Assembly (NCBI GenBank): GCA_937901625.1
Contig: CALDIE010000141.1
Span: 1 to 17,656 of the forward strand
Length of the DNA: 17,656 bases
Direction of reading: 5' to 3'
Source of the DNA: an uncultured Lachnospiraceae bacterium
GTDB taxonomy: Bacteria > Bacillota > Clostridia > Lachnospirales > Lachnospiraceae
The translations under genes and the position numbers were made by a program. Below are positions 6,132 to 13,003 of this stretch, piece by piece. The notes beneath the pieces were generated by a model, which saw nothing but the letters and a program-made list of their open reading frames with translations, did not search any database and was not told the DNA's origin. Position 1 is the stretch's first letter; every line of letters starts with the position of its first letter.

Positions 6132-7433
6132 ATGGAAAGAAAATCTGCTTGCAGGGACAGAGCCCCCATGGGGTGGAACAGTTGGGATTGCTACGGAGCA
6201 GCTGTAACGGAGGAGATCGTTAAGAAGAATGCCGATTATATGGCAAAGGAGCTAAAGGCCTTTGGCTGGGAATATGTGGTGGTGGATATTCAGTGGTCGA
6301 GCGCAACCGCCCGGAACAATGAGTATCATCCGTTTGAAGAGCTCTGCATGGATGAGTACTCCAGACTGATCCCGGCACCCAATCGTTTTCCTTCTTCCAA
6401 AGACGGACGTGGATTTGCGCCTCTCGCGGAATACGTTCATTCACTCGGTTTAAAATTCGGGATCCACATCATGCGCGGGATTCCCAGACAGGCCGTTCAT
6501 CGAAATACGCCGATCAAGGCTTCGGGTGCGGACGGACGGAAACTGACGGCAAGGGATGTGGCTAAGACCGCCAGCATCTGTGTATGGAATACGGATATGT
6601 ACGGAGTGGATCCTAAGAAAGAGGGAGCGAAGGAATACTATGAGAGCCTGTTTTCCCTCTATGCTTCATGGGGAGTTGATTTTGTGAAGTGTGATGATAT
6701 CTGCAGAGAGCTCCCTCATGAGGAAGAGGAACTCATACTCCTTAGCCGGGCGATGTCGGAGTGCGGAAGAGATATGGTCTTAAGTCTTTCTCCCGGTCCC
6801 GCGCTTTTGGAAAAAGCAGAACTTTATAAAGAAGTAGCGGATATGTGGAGGATCACGGATGATTTCTGGGATCAATGGGATTTGTTATACGCGATGTTTG
6901 AAAGGGCGGAAAAGTGGTCGATACATACGGGAGCCGGTAACTGGCCGGATGCGGATATGCTGCCCATCGGTCCGCTCCGTCAGGTTTACGATCCTTCGGA
7001 GAGGACGCACTTTACCCGGGAAGAACAGCGCACGATGATGACTCTTTGGAGTATCTTCCGATCTCCTTTAATGATCGGTGGAGAGATGACCGGTTTTGAC
7101 GATTTTACACGGTCGCTTGTTACCAACGAAAAAATTCTTTCCATACATAAGAATGCCAGATTTTCGCACCAGGTATGGAGAAGGAAGAGGGTGGATACGG
7201 AGCTGGTACTCTGGTTGGCGATCTCCGCTGAAGGAGGGTATTACGCAGCGCTCTTTAATATAGGAGAGAAGGACGCGAAATACACCCTTACCACAGAGGA
7301 AATGGAGATCGGAAAGATCCGCACGAGGGAGGAACTCTGGAGCGGCGAGACGGCTTCGGATGAAGATACATTTACGGCAGAGGTAAATGCGCACGATGTA
7401 AAAGTGTGGAAACTGGAAGTGTTAGAAGTATAA
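6132..7433 (+). CDS. GH27-type alpha-galactosidase-like glycoside hydrolase
   Basis: A 433-residue protein with the GH27/clan D N-terminus MGWNSWDCYGA (13-23) and VVVDIQW (49-55), a TIM-barrel, and a C-terminal beta-sandwich-like part (about 350-433). The putative nucleophile is D188 in DFVKCDDIC, the place of the family's KYD motif. The putative acid/base is D244 in WRITDDFWDQWD. GNWPDADMLPIG (269-280) and the MTLWSIFRSPLMIGG block (303-317) are typical. There is no signal peptide, so it acts in the cytoplasm on sugars already imported. The likely substrate is an alpha-galactoside, but GH27 also contains beta-L-arabinopyranosidases and related enzymes, so the exact specificity is open. A GGAG site lies 9 nt before ATG 6132. 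The gene stands alone, with no sugar transporter or regulator beside it. No terminator separates it from the exporter promoter. Confidence 0.88.
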   Translation: MERKSACRDRAPMGWNSWDCYGAAVTEEIVKKNADYMAKELKAFGWEYVVVDIQWSSATARNNEYHPFEELCMDEYSRLIPAPNRFPSSKDGRGFAPLAEYVHSLGLKFGIHIMRGIPRQAVHRNTPIKASGADGRKLTARDVAKTASICVWNTDMYGVDPKKEGAKEYYESLFSLYASWGVDFVKCDDICRELPHEEEELILLSRAMSECGRDMVLSLSPGPALLEKAELYKEVADMWRITDDFWDQWDLLYAMFERAEKWSIHTGAGNWPDADMLPIGPLRQVYDPSERTHFTREEQRTMMTLWSIFRSPLMIGGEMTGFDDFTRSLVTNEKILSIHKNARFSHQVWRRKRVDTELVLWLAISAEGGYYAALFNIGEKDAKYTLTTEEMEIGKIRTREELWSGETASDEDTFTAEVNAHDVKVWKLEVLEV

Positions 7434-7434
7434 T

Positions 7435-7466
7435 TTAAGATTATGTTAAGGTTTTGTAAGATTACC
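7435..7466 (+). promoter_or_regulatory. Tandem 11-bp direct-repeat operator before the exporter operon
   Basis: TTAAGATTATG (7435-7445) is followed directly by TTAAGGTTTTG (7446-7456) and an imperfect third copy TAAGATTACC (7457-7466). It begins one base after the glycosidase stop codon. The third copy takes the position where a -35 box would be. The repeats match those at 5965-5986, so the neighbouring response regulator probably activates this promoter. Confidence 0.65.
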
Positions 7467-7482
7467 GGAAAGCTTATGGGCG

Positions 7483-7488
7483 TATAGT
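7483..7488 (+). promoter_or_regulatory. -10 element of the exporter operon
   Basis: TATAGT, starting 48 bp after the first base of the first TTAAG repeat, the same distance as in the DUF975-regulator-kinase promoter. No -35 consensus is found 17 bp upstream (GATTAC). A 9-bp tandem repeat, ATAGTTCGG then ATAGTTCGA (7484-7501), overlaps the element and the transcription start. Confidence 0.6.
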
Positions 7489-7530
7489 TCGGATAGTTCG
7501 AAAAGCCAAAAGTGTTTTAAGGAGTTAACT

Positions 7531-9090
7531 ATGGGAACAGAAGAAACAAAGAAAAAAAAGAAGAGAAGGAAATTTAAGCATTGGAAACTTGTGATCTTTC
7601 TTGTGATCATAATCGCACTCGTGATCTGGCTCGTAGCAAAGACGAAAGAGGCGTCGAGCAATGCGTATATCCGCGAGGAGGTTCAGGTCAGGGACATTAA
7701 GACCTACCACAGTTTTAGCGGAGTTGTGGAGCCGGTGGATATCAAGAATGTATCCCCCGAACTGACCGGAGTAAAGATTACCGAGATCCTTGTGGAAGAG
7801 GGAGACGAGGTAAAAGAAGGCGATGTCTTAATGTACCTTGACAGGGAATCCATCGAAAAGCAGATAGAAGAGATGGAAACCTCCAGAGGCGTTTCCGAGG
7901 CCAATTCCAATATGAGTGTTCGGCAGGCGTATAACAATTATATTACCTATAAGAACAATTATGAGAATGGATTAAACAGCCAGATCGTTGCGGCAAAGCA
8001 GCAGGTGGCTAACGCGGAGCAGAGTATGACGACTGCGGCGGATAATTATGTCCGTGAAGTCAGTATGAACCAGGCAGGGCTCGGTACTTATACAATGAAC
8101 AGTCAGAGTACTATCGACAACGCGTATGTTGCCGTCAGAAATGCGCAGATTGCACTTGAATCCGCGGATCATGCCGTGCGTAATGCCGCAAGCGATGAAG
8201 CGCGTTTCCAGGCAGGGCAGCAGTACGAGCAGGCGGAGAGAAGCCTTGAGAGCGCATGGATCAATTACAATAACGCTTTAAGCAGCAGGGATGCCGCTGA
8301 AAAGAACGAAGAAAATTCCATTAACAATTATTACAATCAGTACGTGAACGCGCAGACGGCGTATTTAAATGCGGTGGATAATCTGGCTGTGACGCAAAAG
8401 GCCGTGGAAGATACGATCGCATCCTACAGACTGCAGTATGAGCAGGCGTTGACATCTTCCGATACATCCGTAAGCGATCTGCAATTGGCAAGACTCTATG
8501 AACAGATCGACGATTGTACCATTCGTGCAAATATGGACGGTATCGTGACCAAGATCAATGTACGGGAAGGTGATTATACAACGAACGCAATGCAGGTAGT
8601 TACCATTACAAGCTTTGACACGATGCAGATCAGTATCAAGATCAACGAGTATGACCTGTTGGGAGCGGAAGTCGGAGAAAAGGTGGAGATCACCTTAAAT
8701 GCTTTGGACAAGGACTATGAGGGAACCATATCGGAAATCTCCCGTATGGCAACGGTTCAAAACGGCGTATCCTTCTTTGAGGCAACAGTGGAATTTGAGG
8801 CCGATGAGGATGTCAGAAGCGGTATGAGTGTGGAAGTCCGTCTTATCACGAATGAATGCACGGATATCCTTACGGTTCCCACAAAGTTTATCAACACCAG
8901 AGAAGACGGAACGGCTTATGTTCAGATGTTTGATGAAAGCGGAAAGATCCCGGTGGAAGTGGATGTGGTCTGCGGTGTGACCGACGGAACATATACGGAG
9001 ATCAAGGAAGGCGTTTCGGAAGGAGATGTTGTCCTGACTTTGCCACTTACACTTGAAGAACTGCAGATGCAGATGATGATGGGAGAATAA
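7531..9090 (+). CDS. Membrane fusion protein (HlyD/MacA/YknX type) of an ABC exporter
   Basis: A 519-residue protein. It has a Lys/Arg-rich N-terminus (KKKKKRRK), one membrane anchor (about 19-36), then the first half of the lipoyl domain (71-104, with ITEILVEEGDEVKEGDVLMYLD). A long predicted alpha-helical hairpin follows (about 105-325) rich in Ala, Asn, Gln and Tyr. Then come the second lipoyl half (326-352, CTIRANMDGIVTKINVREGDYT), a beta-barrel (about 360-440) and a membrane-proximal domain to about 505. The tail is Met-rich (LQMQMMMGE). In the family this subunit connects the permease to the outside surface and stimulates the ATPase. The helical hairpin is longer than is usual for MacA. 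AAGGAG lies 6 nt before ATG 7531. It is the first gene of an operon with the ATPase and permease. Confidence 0.93.
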   Translation: MGTEETKKKKKRRKFKHWKLVIFLVIIIALVIWLVAKTKEASSNAYIREEVQVRDIKTYHSFSGVVEPVDIKNVSPELTGVKITEILVEEGDEVKEGDVLMYLDRESIEKQIEEMETSRGVSEANSNMSVRQAYNNYITYKNNYENGLNSQIVAAKQQVANAEQSMTTAADNYVREVSMNQAGLGTYTMNSQSTIDNAYVAVRNAQIALESADHAVRNAASDEARFQAGQQYEQAERSLESAWINYNNALSSRDAAEKNEENSINNYYNQYVNAQTAYLNAVDNLAVTQKAVEDTIASYRLQYEQALTSSDTSVSDLQLARLYEQIDDCTIRANMDGIVTKINVREGDYTTNAMQVVTITSFDTMQISIKINEYDLLGAEVGEKVEITLNALDKDYEGTISEISRMATVQNGVSFFEATVEFEADEDVRSGMSVEVRLITNECTDILTVPTKFINTREDGTAYVQMFDESGKIPVEVDVVCGVTDGTYTEIKEGVSEGDVVLTLPLTLEELQMQMMMGE

Positions 9091-9097
9091 GGATTCT

Positions 9098-9805
9098 ATG
9101 GAAGAAAAGGAGTTGGGGGAAGTTATCCTCCGCATGGAAGGGATCACAAAAGAATATCAGATGGGCGAAGAAGTCTCCGTGGTCTTAAAGGGGATCAACT
9201 TAGAGGTCAGAAGAGGAGAGTTCTTGGCGGTCTTAGGTCCTTCCGGATCGGGTAAATCCACTCTGATGAACATCATCGGCTGTCTGGATACACCTACGAG
9301 CGGTTCTTACTGGCTGCACGGAAATCTGATCGCTGACGAAGATGAGGCGTCTTTGGCCCAGATCAGGAATAAGGAAATCGGTTTTATCTTCCAGTCTTTC
9401 TATCTTTTGCAGAGACAGGACGCTTTTCAGAATGTGGAATTACCCCTTATATATGCCAATATGCCGGAGAGAAAGAGAAGGACCAGAGTAGAAGAAATGC
9501 TTACAAGAGTTGGTCTGGAAGATAAGATGTTTCACTTTCCGAACCAGTTATCCGGAGGTCAGCAGCAGCGTGTGGCCATCGCCAGAGCGATAGCAACCAA
9601 TCCGACCATTCTGTTGGCGGATGAGCCGACAGGTGCGCTCGATCAGAAGACGGGCTTACAGGTGATGGAATTGTTCCATGAGTTAAATAACGAGGGAAGA
9701 ACGATCATTATGATCACTCACGATTCAAAGATTGCGAGCCACGCCTCACGCATCGTCCGTATCCTGGACGGTGATATCAGCGAAGGAGGTTTGGAAGATG
9801 CTTAA
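9098..9805 (+). CDS. ABC transporter ATP-binding protein (MacB/LolD/YknY type)
   Basis: A 235-residue ATPase with all motifs intact: Walker A GPSGSGKST (47-55), Q-loop FIFQSFYLL (97-104), signature LSGGQQQRVAIARA (151-164), Walker B ILLADEPTGALD (171-182) and switch His208 (MITHD). The sequence is typical of the MacB/LolD group that powers FtsX-type permeases, which move lipoproteins, peptides or drugs by mechanotransmission. It follows the fusion protein gene by 7 nt, and its last 8 bases overlap the permease start, so the two are translationally coupled. Confidence 0.96.
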   Translation: MEEKELGEVILRMEGITKEYQMGEEVSVVLKGINLEVRRGEFLAVLGPSGSGKSTLMNIIGCLDTPTSGSYWLHGNLIADEDEASLAQIRNKEIGFIFQSFYLLQRQDAFQNVELPLIYANMPERKRRTRVEEMLTRVGLEDKMFHFPNQLSGGQQQRVAIARAIATNPTILLADEPTGALDQKTGLQVMELFHELNNEGRTIIMITHDSKIASHASRIVRILDGDISEGGLEDA

Positions 9806-10997
9806 TCTTGGAATTTTACGACAGAGTTTTACCATGTCGCTCCAGAATATCAAGAGTAATAAGATGAGGTCGTTTTTGACAATGCTGGGAATCGTCATCG
9901 GTGTGGCAGCCGTGATCGCGCTGATCACGATCGTTCAATCGGTGGCGGACAACGTAATGGGACAGTTTTCACAATTGGGCGCCGGAACGATCTCGATCAT
10001 TGCGGGAGCATCGCCGACCAAGGCGGGCCTGACGGATAAGGACATAGAGACTCTTCGAAATGTTGACGGGGTGGAAGCCATTGCTCCGACAGCGTCGATG
10101 ACGACCAAGGCGATCGTTGACGGGGAGGAGTATAATGTTTCCGTAGAGGGTAAAGACACCATATACTTTTACCGAAACCCGGATATCATCACGGCCGGCA
10201 GAGCACTGCAGGGAGTTGATATGAGCGGAGATACCAATGTTTGTATTGTTGATCAGAATTTTATTAAGAAAACGATGCTCGGAAAGGAGGTTATCGGAAG
10301 TGAGATCCTGATCCATGGATATCACTATACCATTGTCGGGATCAGAGAAAACGATACCAGCCTGACCAGTTATTTTTCGGATACATCCAAGATGGCCGGG
10401 ACGATCATGGTTCCTTACCGCAACGTCCTTCATATGAGTGGTTCATGGTATATCTCAAATGCCGATGTGTATTTAAAGGACGGCGCGGATTCGACACAGA
10501 TCGAAAGCGGTCTGCGTGCAACCTTAAAAAATCTTTACAACGAAAACGATGATTATTTTTCCGTTATCAATATGGAATCCCTGATGACCATGATGGATTC
10601 CGTTAAAGCAATGTTGAGCACAATGCTTGGCGGTATCGCATCCATCGCATTGTTAGTCGGCGGTATCGGGATCATGAACATGATGCTGGTAAGCGTAACG
10701 GAACGTACCAAGGAGATCGGATTGCGTAAAGCCATGGGCGCAGAGCCGTCCAGGATCCAAATGCAGTTTTTGATCGAATCCGTCGTCCTGTCGATGATTG
10801 GCGGTTTGATCGGTGTGGGCGTAGGATTAGGGATCGCGTATGTCGCGTCTATTCTTATGGATACCGTTTTTGCTATCTCGGGCGGAGCGATCGCTCTGGG
10901 CGTAGGCTTTTCGGCAGCGGTCGGTATCATCTTCGGATGGGTGCCGGCAAAGAGAGCCAGCGAATTAAACCCGATCGATGCCCTCAGGGCGGAGTGA
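9798..10997 (+). CDS. ABC transporter permease (MacB/FtsX family, YknZ type)
   Basis: A 399-residue permease starting at ATG 9798, 8 nt after a perfect AAGGAGG (9783-9789) that lies inside the ATPase gene. In-frame upstream codons would add 22 residues of the ATPase reading region and are not credible. It has a first membrane helix at about 27-49, a MacB-type extracellular domain (about 50-270, with QLGAGTISIIAG), and helices near 275-298, 327-353 and 362-382. The coupling motif VSVTERTKEIGLRKAMGA (298-315) and the end VPAKRASELNPIDALRAE are family hallmarks. It forms a three-part exporter with the two preceding genes. In Bacillus, the related YknWXYZ protects against a toxic peptide; the substrate here is unknown. 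Confidence 0.95.
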   Translation: MLNLGILRQSFTMSLQNIKSNKMRSFLTMLGIVIGVAAVIALITIVQSVADNVMGQFSQLGAGTISIIAGASPTKAGLTDKDIETLRNVDGVEAIAPTASMTTKAIVDGEEYNVSVEGKDTIYFYRNPDIITAGRALQGVDMSGDTNVCIVDQNFIKKTMLGKEVIGSEILIHGYHYTIVGIRENDTSLTSYFSDTSKMAGTIMVPYRNVLHMSGSWYISNADVYLKDGADSTQIESGLRATLKNLYNENDDYFSVINMESLMTMMDSVKAMLSTMLGGIASIALLVGGIGIMNMMLVSVTERTKEIGLRKAMGAEPSRIQMQFLIESVVLSMIGGLIGVGVGLGIAYVASILMDTVFAISGGAIALGVGFSAAVGIIFGWVPAKRASELNPIDALRAE

Positions 10998-11000
10998 AAA

Positions 11001-11029
11001 TTGCAAAGAAATAAAAAGTCTGTTATGAT
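11001..11029 (+). promoter_or_regulatory. Sigma-A promoter for the YcxB-like/tsa operon
   Basis: TTGCAA (11001-11006), a 17-bp spacer and TATGAT (11024-11029). It begins 4 bases after the permease stop codon. Its -10 box overlaps the terminator hairpin by two bases, so the predicted start near 11036 lies in the hairpin's 5' arm. Confidence 0.78.
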
Positions 11030-11070
11030 TCAACTCAGTCGGATTTTCCGCCTGGGTTGAATTTTCGTTT
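11028..11070 (+). terminator. Intrinsic terminator of the exporter operon
   Basis: A 15-nt arm (11028-11042) pairs with 11048-11062 in 14 of 15 positions (one G-U, one mismatch) around an ATTTT loop, and is followed by TTTCGTTT. It ends transcripts from the permease side. Confidence 0.82.
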
Positions 11071-11102
11071 GTAGCAGAAGGCTTTAAGAAGAACGAGGCA
11101 GG

Positions 11103-11660
11103 ATGATGGGAATGGAATACGAAGAAAACGGATTTGGAGAAGACGGATTTGAAGCAGACGGACAGGAAGAAATGTCTGCCGGATCGGTTACATTTAAGGT
11201 AAAGATGACGACAGGTATCCTTTATGATTATATGTTGCACCATGCATACAGCGGCGCCGGAGCGATCCTGGGCACCTGTTTCGGGATCCTTGGCGTGGTG
11301 GCGTTTACGCAGACTCGCTATCCTTTATATCTGGTGCTGGGAATCATGCTGATCTTTTATCTGCCGTTGACGCTCGCGCAGAGGGCTGTCAATCAGATGG
11401 CAAACAATCCCGCTTTCAAAGAGCCGTTGGAATATACGCTCGATCAAAACGGAATTACGGTCAGACAGGGAAGTCGATCCGAGAATATCGGCTGGGATAA
11501 ATGTACAAAGGCCACTTCTACGAGACAGAGTATCATCCTTTATACAGGGAAAAACAACGCCTCCATACTGCCGAGGAAAGACCTCGGTGAACATACTTTA
11601 GGAGTGCTGTCGGTGATCTCGAAATATGTGGATCCGAAAAAGGTAAAGATACGCTATTGA
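11103..11660 (+). CDS. YcxB-like small membrane protein
   Basis: A 185-residue protein. The first about 25 residues are acidic with a repeated E/D-N/D-G-F pattern (ENGFGEDGFEADG). Two membrane segments follow (about 48-66 and 71-89). The C-terminal part (about 100-185: YTLDQNGITVRQGSRSENIGWDKCTKATSTRQSIILYTGKNNASILPRKDL) resembles the YcxB-like C-terminal domain, which is of unknown function and often faces the cytoplasm. Start choice is uncertain: ATG 11103, 11106 and 11112 are all possible, with GAGG at 11095-11098 as the best binding site. It is the first gene after the 11001 promoter, and tsaE begins 26 nt after its stop. Its link to tRNA modification is only positional. Confidence 0.75.
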   Translation: MMGMEYEENGFGEDGFEADGQEEMSAGSVTFKVKMTTGILYDYMLHHAYSGAGAILGTCFGILGVVAFTQTRYPLYLVLGIMLIFYLPLTLAQRAVNQMANNPAFKEPLEYTLDQNGITVRQGSRSENIGWDKCTKATSTRQSIILYTGKNNASILPRKDLGEHTLGVLSVISKYVDPKKVKIRY

Positions 11661-11686
11661 TCTGCCCTAAAAGGAGAGAAGGAAAG

Positions 11687-12184
11687 ATGAAAGTATGCCT
11701 GGAGAGTAAAAGTGAAGAGCAGACAAGGTATCTGGGAAAGATCTTAGGCGAAAGCCTTCCGGCCGGAAGCCTGATCACCCTGCGGGGAGATCTGGGTGTT
11801 GGAAAGACGGTTTTGGCGCAGGGACTGGGAGAAGGACTTGGGATCGAAGACTCGATCTGTTCTCCCACGTTCACGATCCTTCAGATTTATGAGGAGGGTA
11901 GAGTCCCCTTCTATCATTTTGATGTATACCGGATCGCGGATCCGGAGGAGATGTATGAGGTCGGATTTGAGGATTATTTCTACGGTTCGGGGATCACACT
12001 GGTAGAGTGGGCGGATCTGATCGGGGAACTGCTTCCGGAAGAACGCCTTGAGATCACGATCGAAAAAGACAGAGACCTTGGATTTGATTACCGATGGATC
12101 ACGCTGGAATCTTCGGATGAAAGGGTGGACGTCGAAACTATCGAATCTCTTTTCCGGAATTTTTTCGACAAAGAGGGAGAATGA
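11687..12184 (+). CDS. tsaE: tRNA threonylcarbamoyladenosine biosynthesis ATPase TsaE
   Basis: A 165-residue P-loop protein. It has the Walker A GDLGVGKT (34-41), SPTFTI (59-64), HFDVYRI (77-83) and VEWAD (106-110), all characteristic of TsaE (YjeE). TsaE is a cytoplasmic ATPase that works with TsaB and TsaD to transfer threonylcarbamoyl to A37 of ANN-decoding tRNAs, forming t6A. I chose ATG 11687, after AAGGAGAGAAGG; an in-frame TTG at 11657 overlaps the previous gene and has no good site. Length is normal for the family. tsaB follows after 60 nt. Confidence 0.96.
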   Translation: MKVCLESKSEEQTRYLGKILGESLPAGSLITLRGDLGVGKTVLAQGLGEGLGIEDSICSPTFTILQIYEEGRVPFYHFDVYRIADPEEMYEVGFEDYFYGSGITLVEWADLIGELLPEERLEITIEKDRDLGFDYRWITLESSDERVDVETIESLFRNFFDKEGE

Positions 12185-12243
12185 ACAAGTACATGGTAAT
12201 GCGAATGTATCCGGTGGTATCGGGCATTTGCGTGGAGGGATAA
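12181..12243 (+). CDS. Possible 20-codon micro-ORF between tsaE and tsaB
   Basis: An ATG at 12181 overlaps the tsaE stop (ATGA) and opens a 20-codon frame (MNKYMVMRMYPVVSGICVEG) that ends in TAA at 12241-12243, one base before the tsaB start. The arrangement would couple translation from tsaE to tsaB across the 60-nt gap. The product has no recognisable family. The frame may be fortuitous. Confidence 0.2.
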   Translation: MNKYMVMRMYPVVSGICVEG

Positions 12244-12244
12244 A

Positions 12245-12970
12245 ATGAGATTGATAGCTGTTGACAGTTCGGGACCGGTCGCAAGTGTGGCCGTATATGT
12301 GGATGGAGTTGTGGAAGCGGAGTATTCCGTGGAACATAAAAAGACACACTCCCAGACACTTCTTCCCATGCTGGATGAATGTAAAAAGATCACGGAACTG
12401 GAGCCTGATACCGTAGACGCCATCGCTGTGGCAGCGGGACCCGGATCCTTTACGGGTCTTCGGATCGGCGCGGCAACGGTAAAGGGCCTTTCTTTTGCCT
12501 TAAAAAAACCGGTCGTTCCCGTTCCGACGCTGGAGGCTATGGCATATCGCTACGCCGGCGTGGAGGGACTGATCTGTCCTATGATGGACGCCAGACGCTC
12601 ACAGGTATACGGTGCTGTCTATACATGGGAAGACGGTATGTTTAAGGAAATTAAAAAAGCCGGCGCATATCCGGTAGAGGAGATCATTGACTTTTTAAAT
12701 GCTTTGGGAGAAGGGGAAGATCTTCCCGTGCAGGCAATCCTTTTGGGAGACGGGGTAGAGGCAAATCTGCAAAGCCTTAAGGATGGGATGTTGATCCCTT
12801 ATATGATCGCGCCGCCTCATATGTGCAGGCAGAGTGCCGCTGCGGTTGCCGTGCTGGGAGAAAAGTATTTTTCGGAAGGAAAGGTCGTGGCGGGAGAGGA
12901 TTTTGCACCGGAATATTTTCGTGTTTCCCAGGCTGAACGGGAACGCGCGGAAAAGGAAAAACAGTCGTAA
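12245..12970 (+). CDS. tsaB: tRNA threonylcarbamoyladenosine biosynthesis protein TsaB
   Basis: A 241-residue ASKHA-fold protein. It starts MRLIAVDSSGPVASVAV, has AVAAGPGSFTGLRIG (61-75), CPMMDARRSQVYGAVY (about 111-126) and the typical ending APEYFRVSQAERERAEK. TsaB is the non-catalytic partner that dimerises with TsaD in the t6A complex. GGAGG lies 6 nt before ATG 12245. The order tsaE-tsaB-rimI is widely conserved in Firmicutes. Confidence 0.96.
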   Translation: MRLIAVDSSGPVASVAVYVDGVVEAEYSVEHKKTHSQTLLPMLDECKKITELEPDTVDAIAVAAGPGSFTGLRIGAATVKGLSFALKKPVVPVPTLEAMAYRYAGVEGLICPMMDARRSQVYGAVYTWEDGMFKEIKKAGAYPVEEIIDFLNALGEGEDLPVQAILLGDGVEANLQSLKDGMLIPYMIAPPHMCRQSAAAVAVLGEKYFSEGKVVAGEDFAPEYFRVSQAERERAEKEKQS

Positions 12971-12991
12971 ATCCTTTTTTTGAAAAAGGAT
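12971..12991 (+). repeat. Perfect inverted repeat between tsaB and rimI
   Basis: ATCCTTTTT and AAAAAGGAT flank a TTG loop, starting directly after the tsaB stop. No T-run follows it, so it is not a standard terminator. It could slow ribosomes, affect RNA stability or modulate rimI translation. Confidence 0.4.
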
Positions 12992-13003
12992 GGGAAGGAA
13001 TCG

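Noticed and set aside
8321..9147. Minus-strand frames inside the fusion protein gene
   Set aside because: They are antisense to a clear coding frame, with no start signals or family match.
9732..9797. Earlier in-frame start for the permease
   Set aside because: It would run 66 bases inside the ATPase gene without a binding site, while ATG 9798 has a perfect AAGGAGG 8 nt upstream.
12971..12991. Hairpin after tsaB as an intrinsic terminator
   Set aside because: No T-run follows the stem, and the next gene of the conserved cluster starts 12 nt later.
12980..13003. TTG start at 12980 for rimI
   Set aside because: It lies in a hairpin loop and lacks a binding site; ATG 13004 fits the RimI N-terminus.
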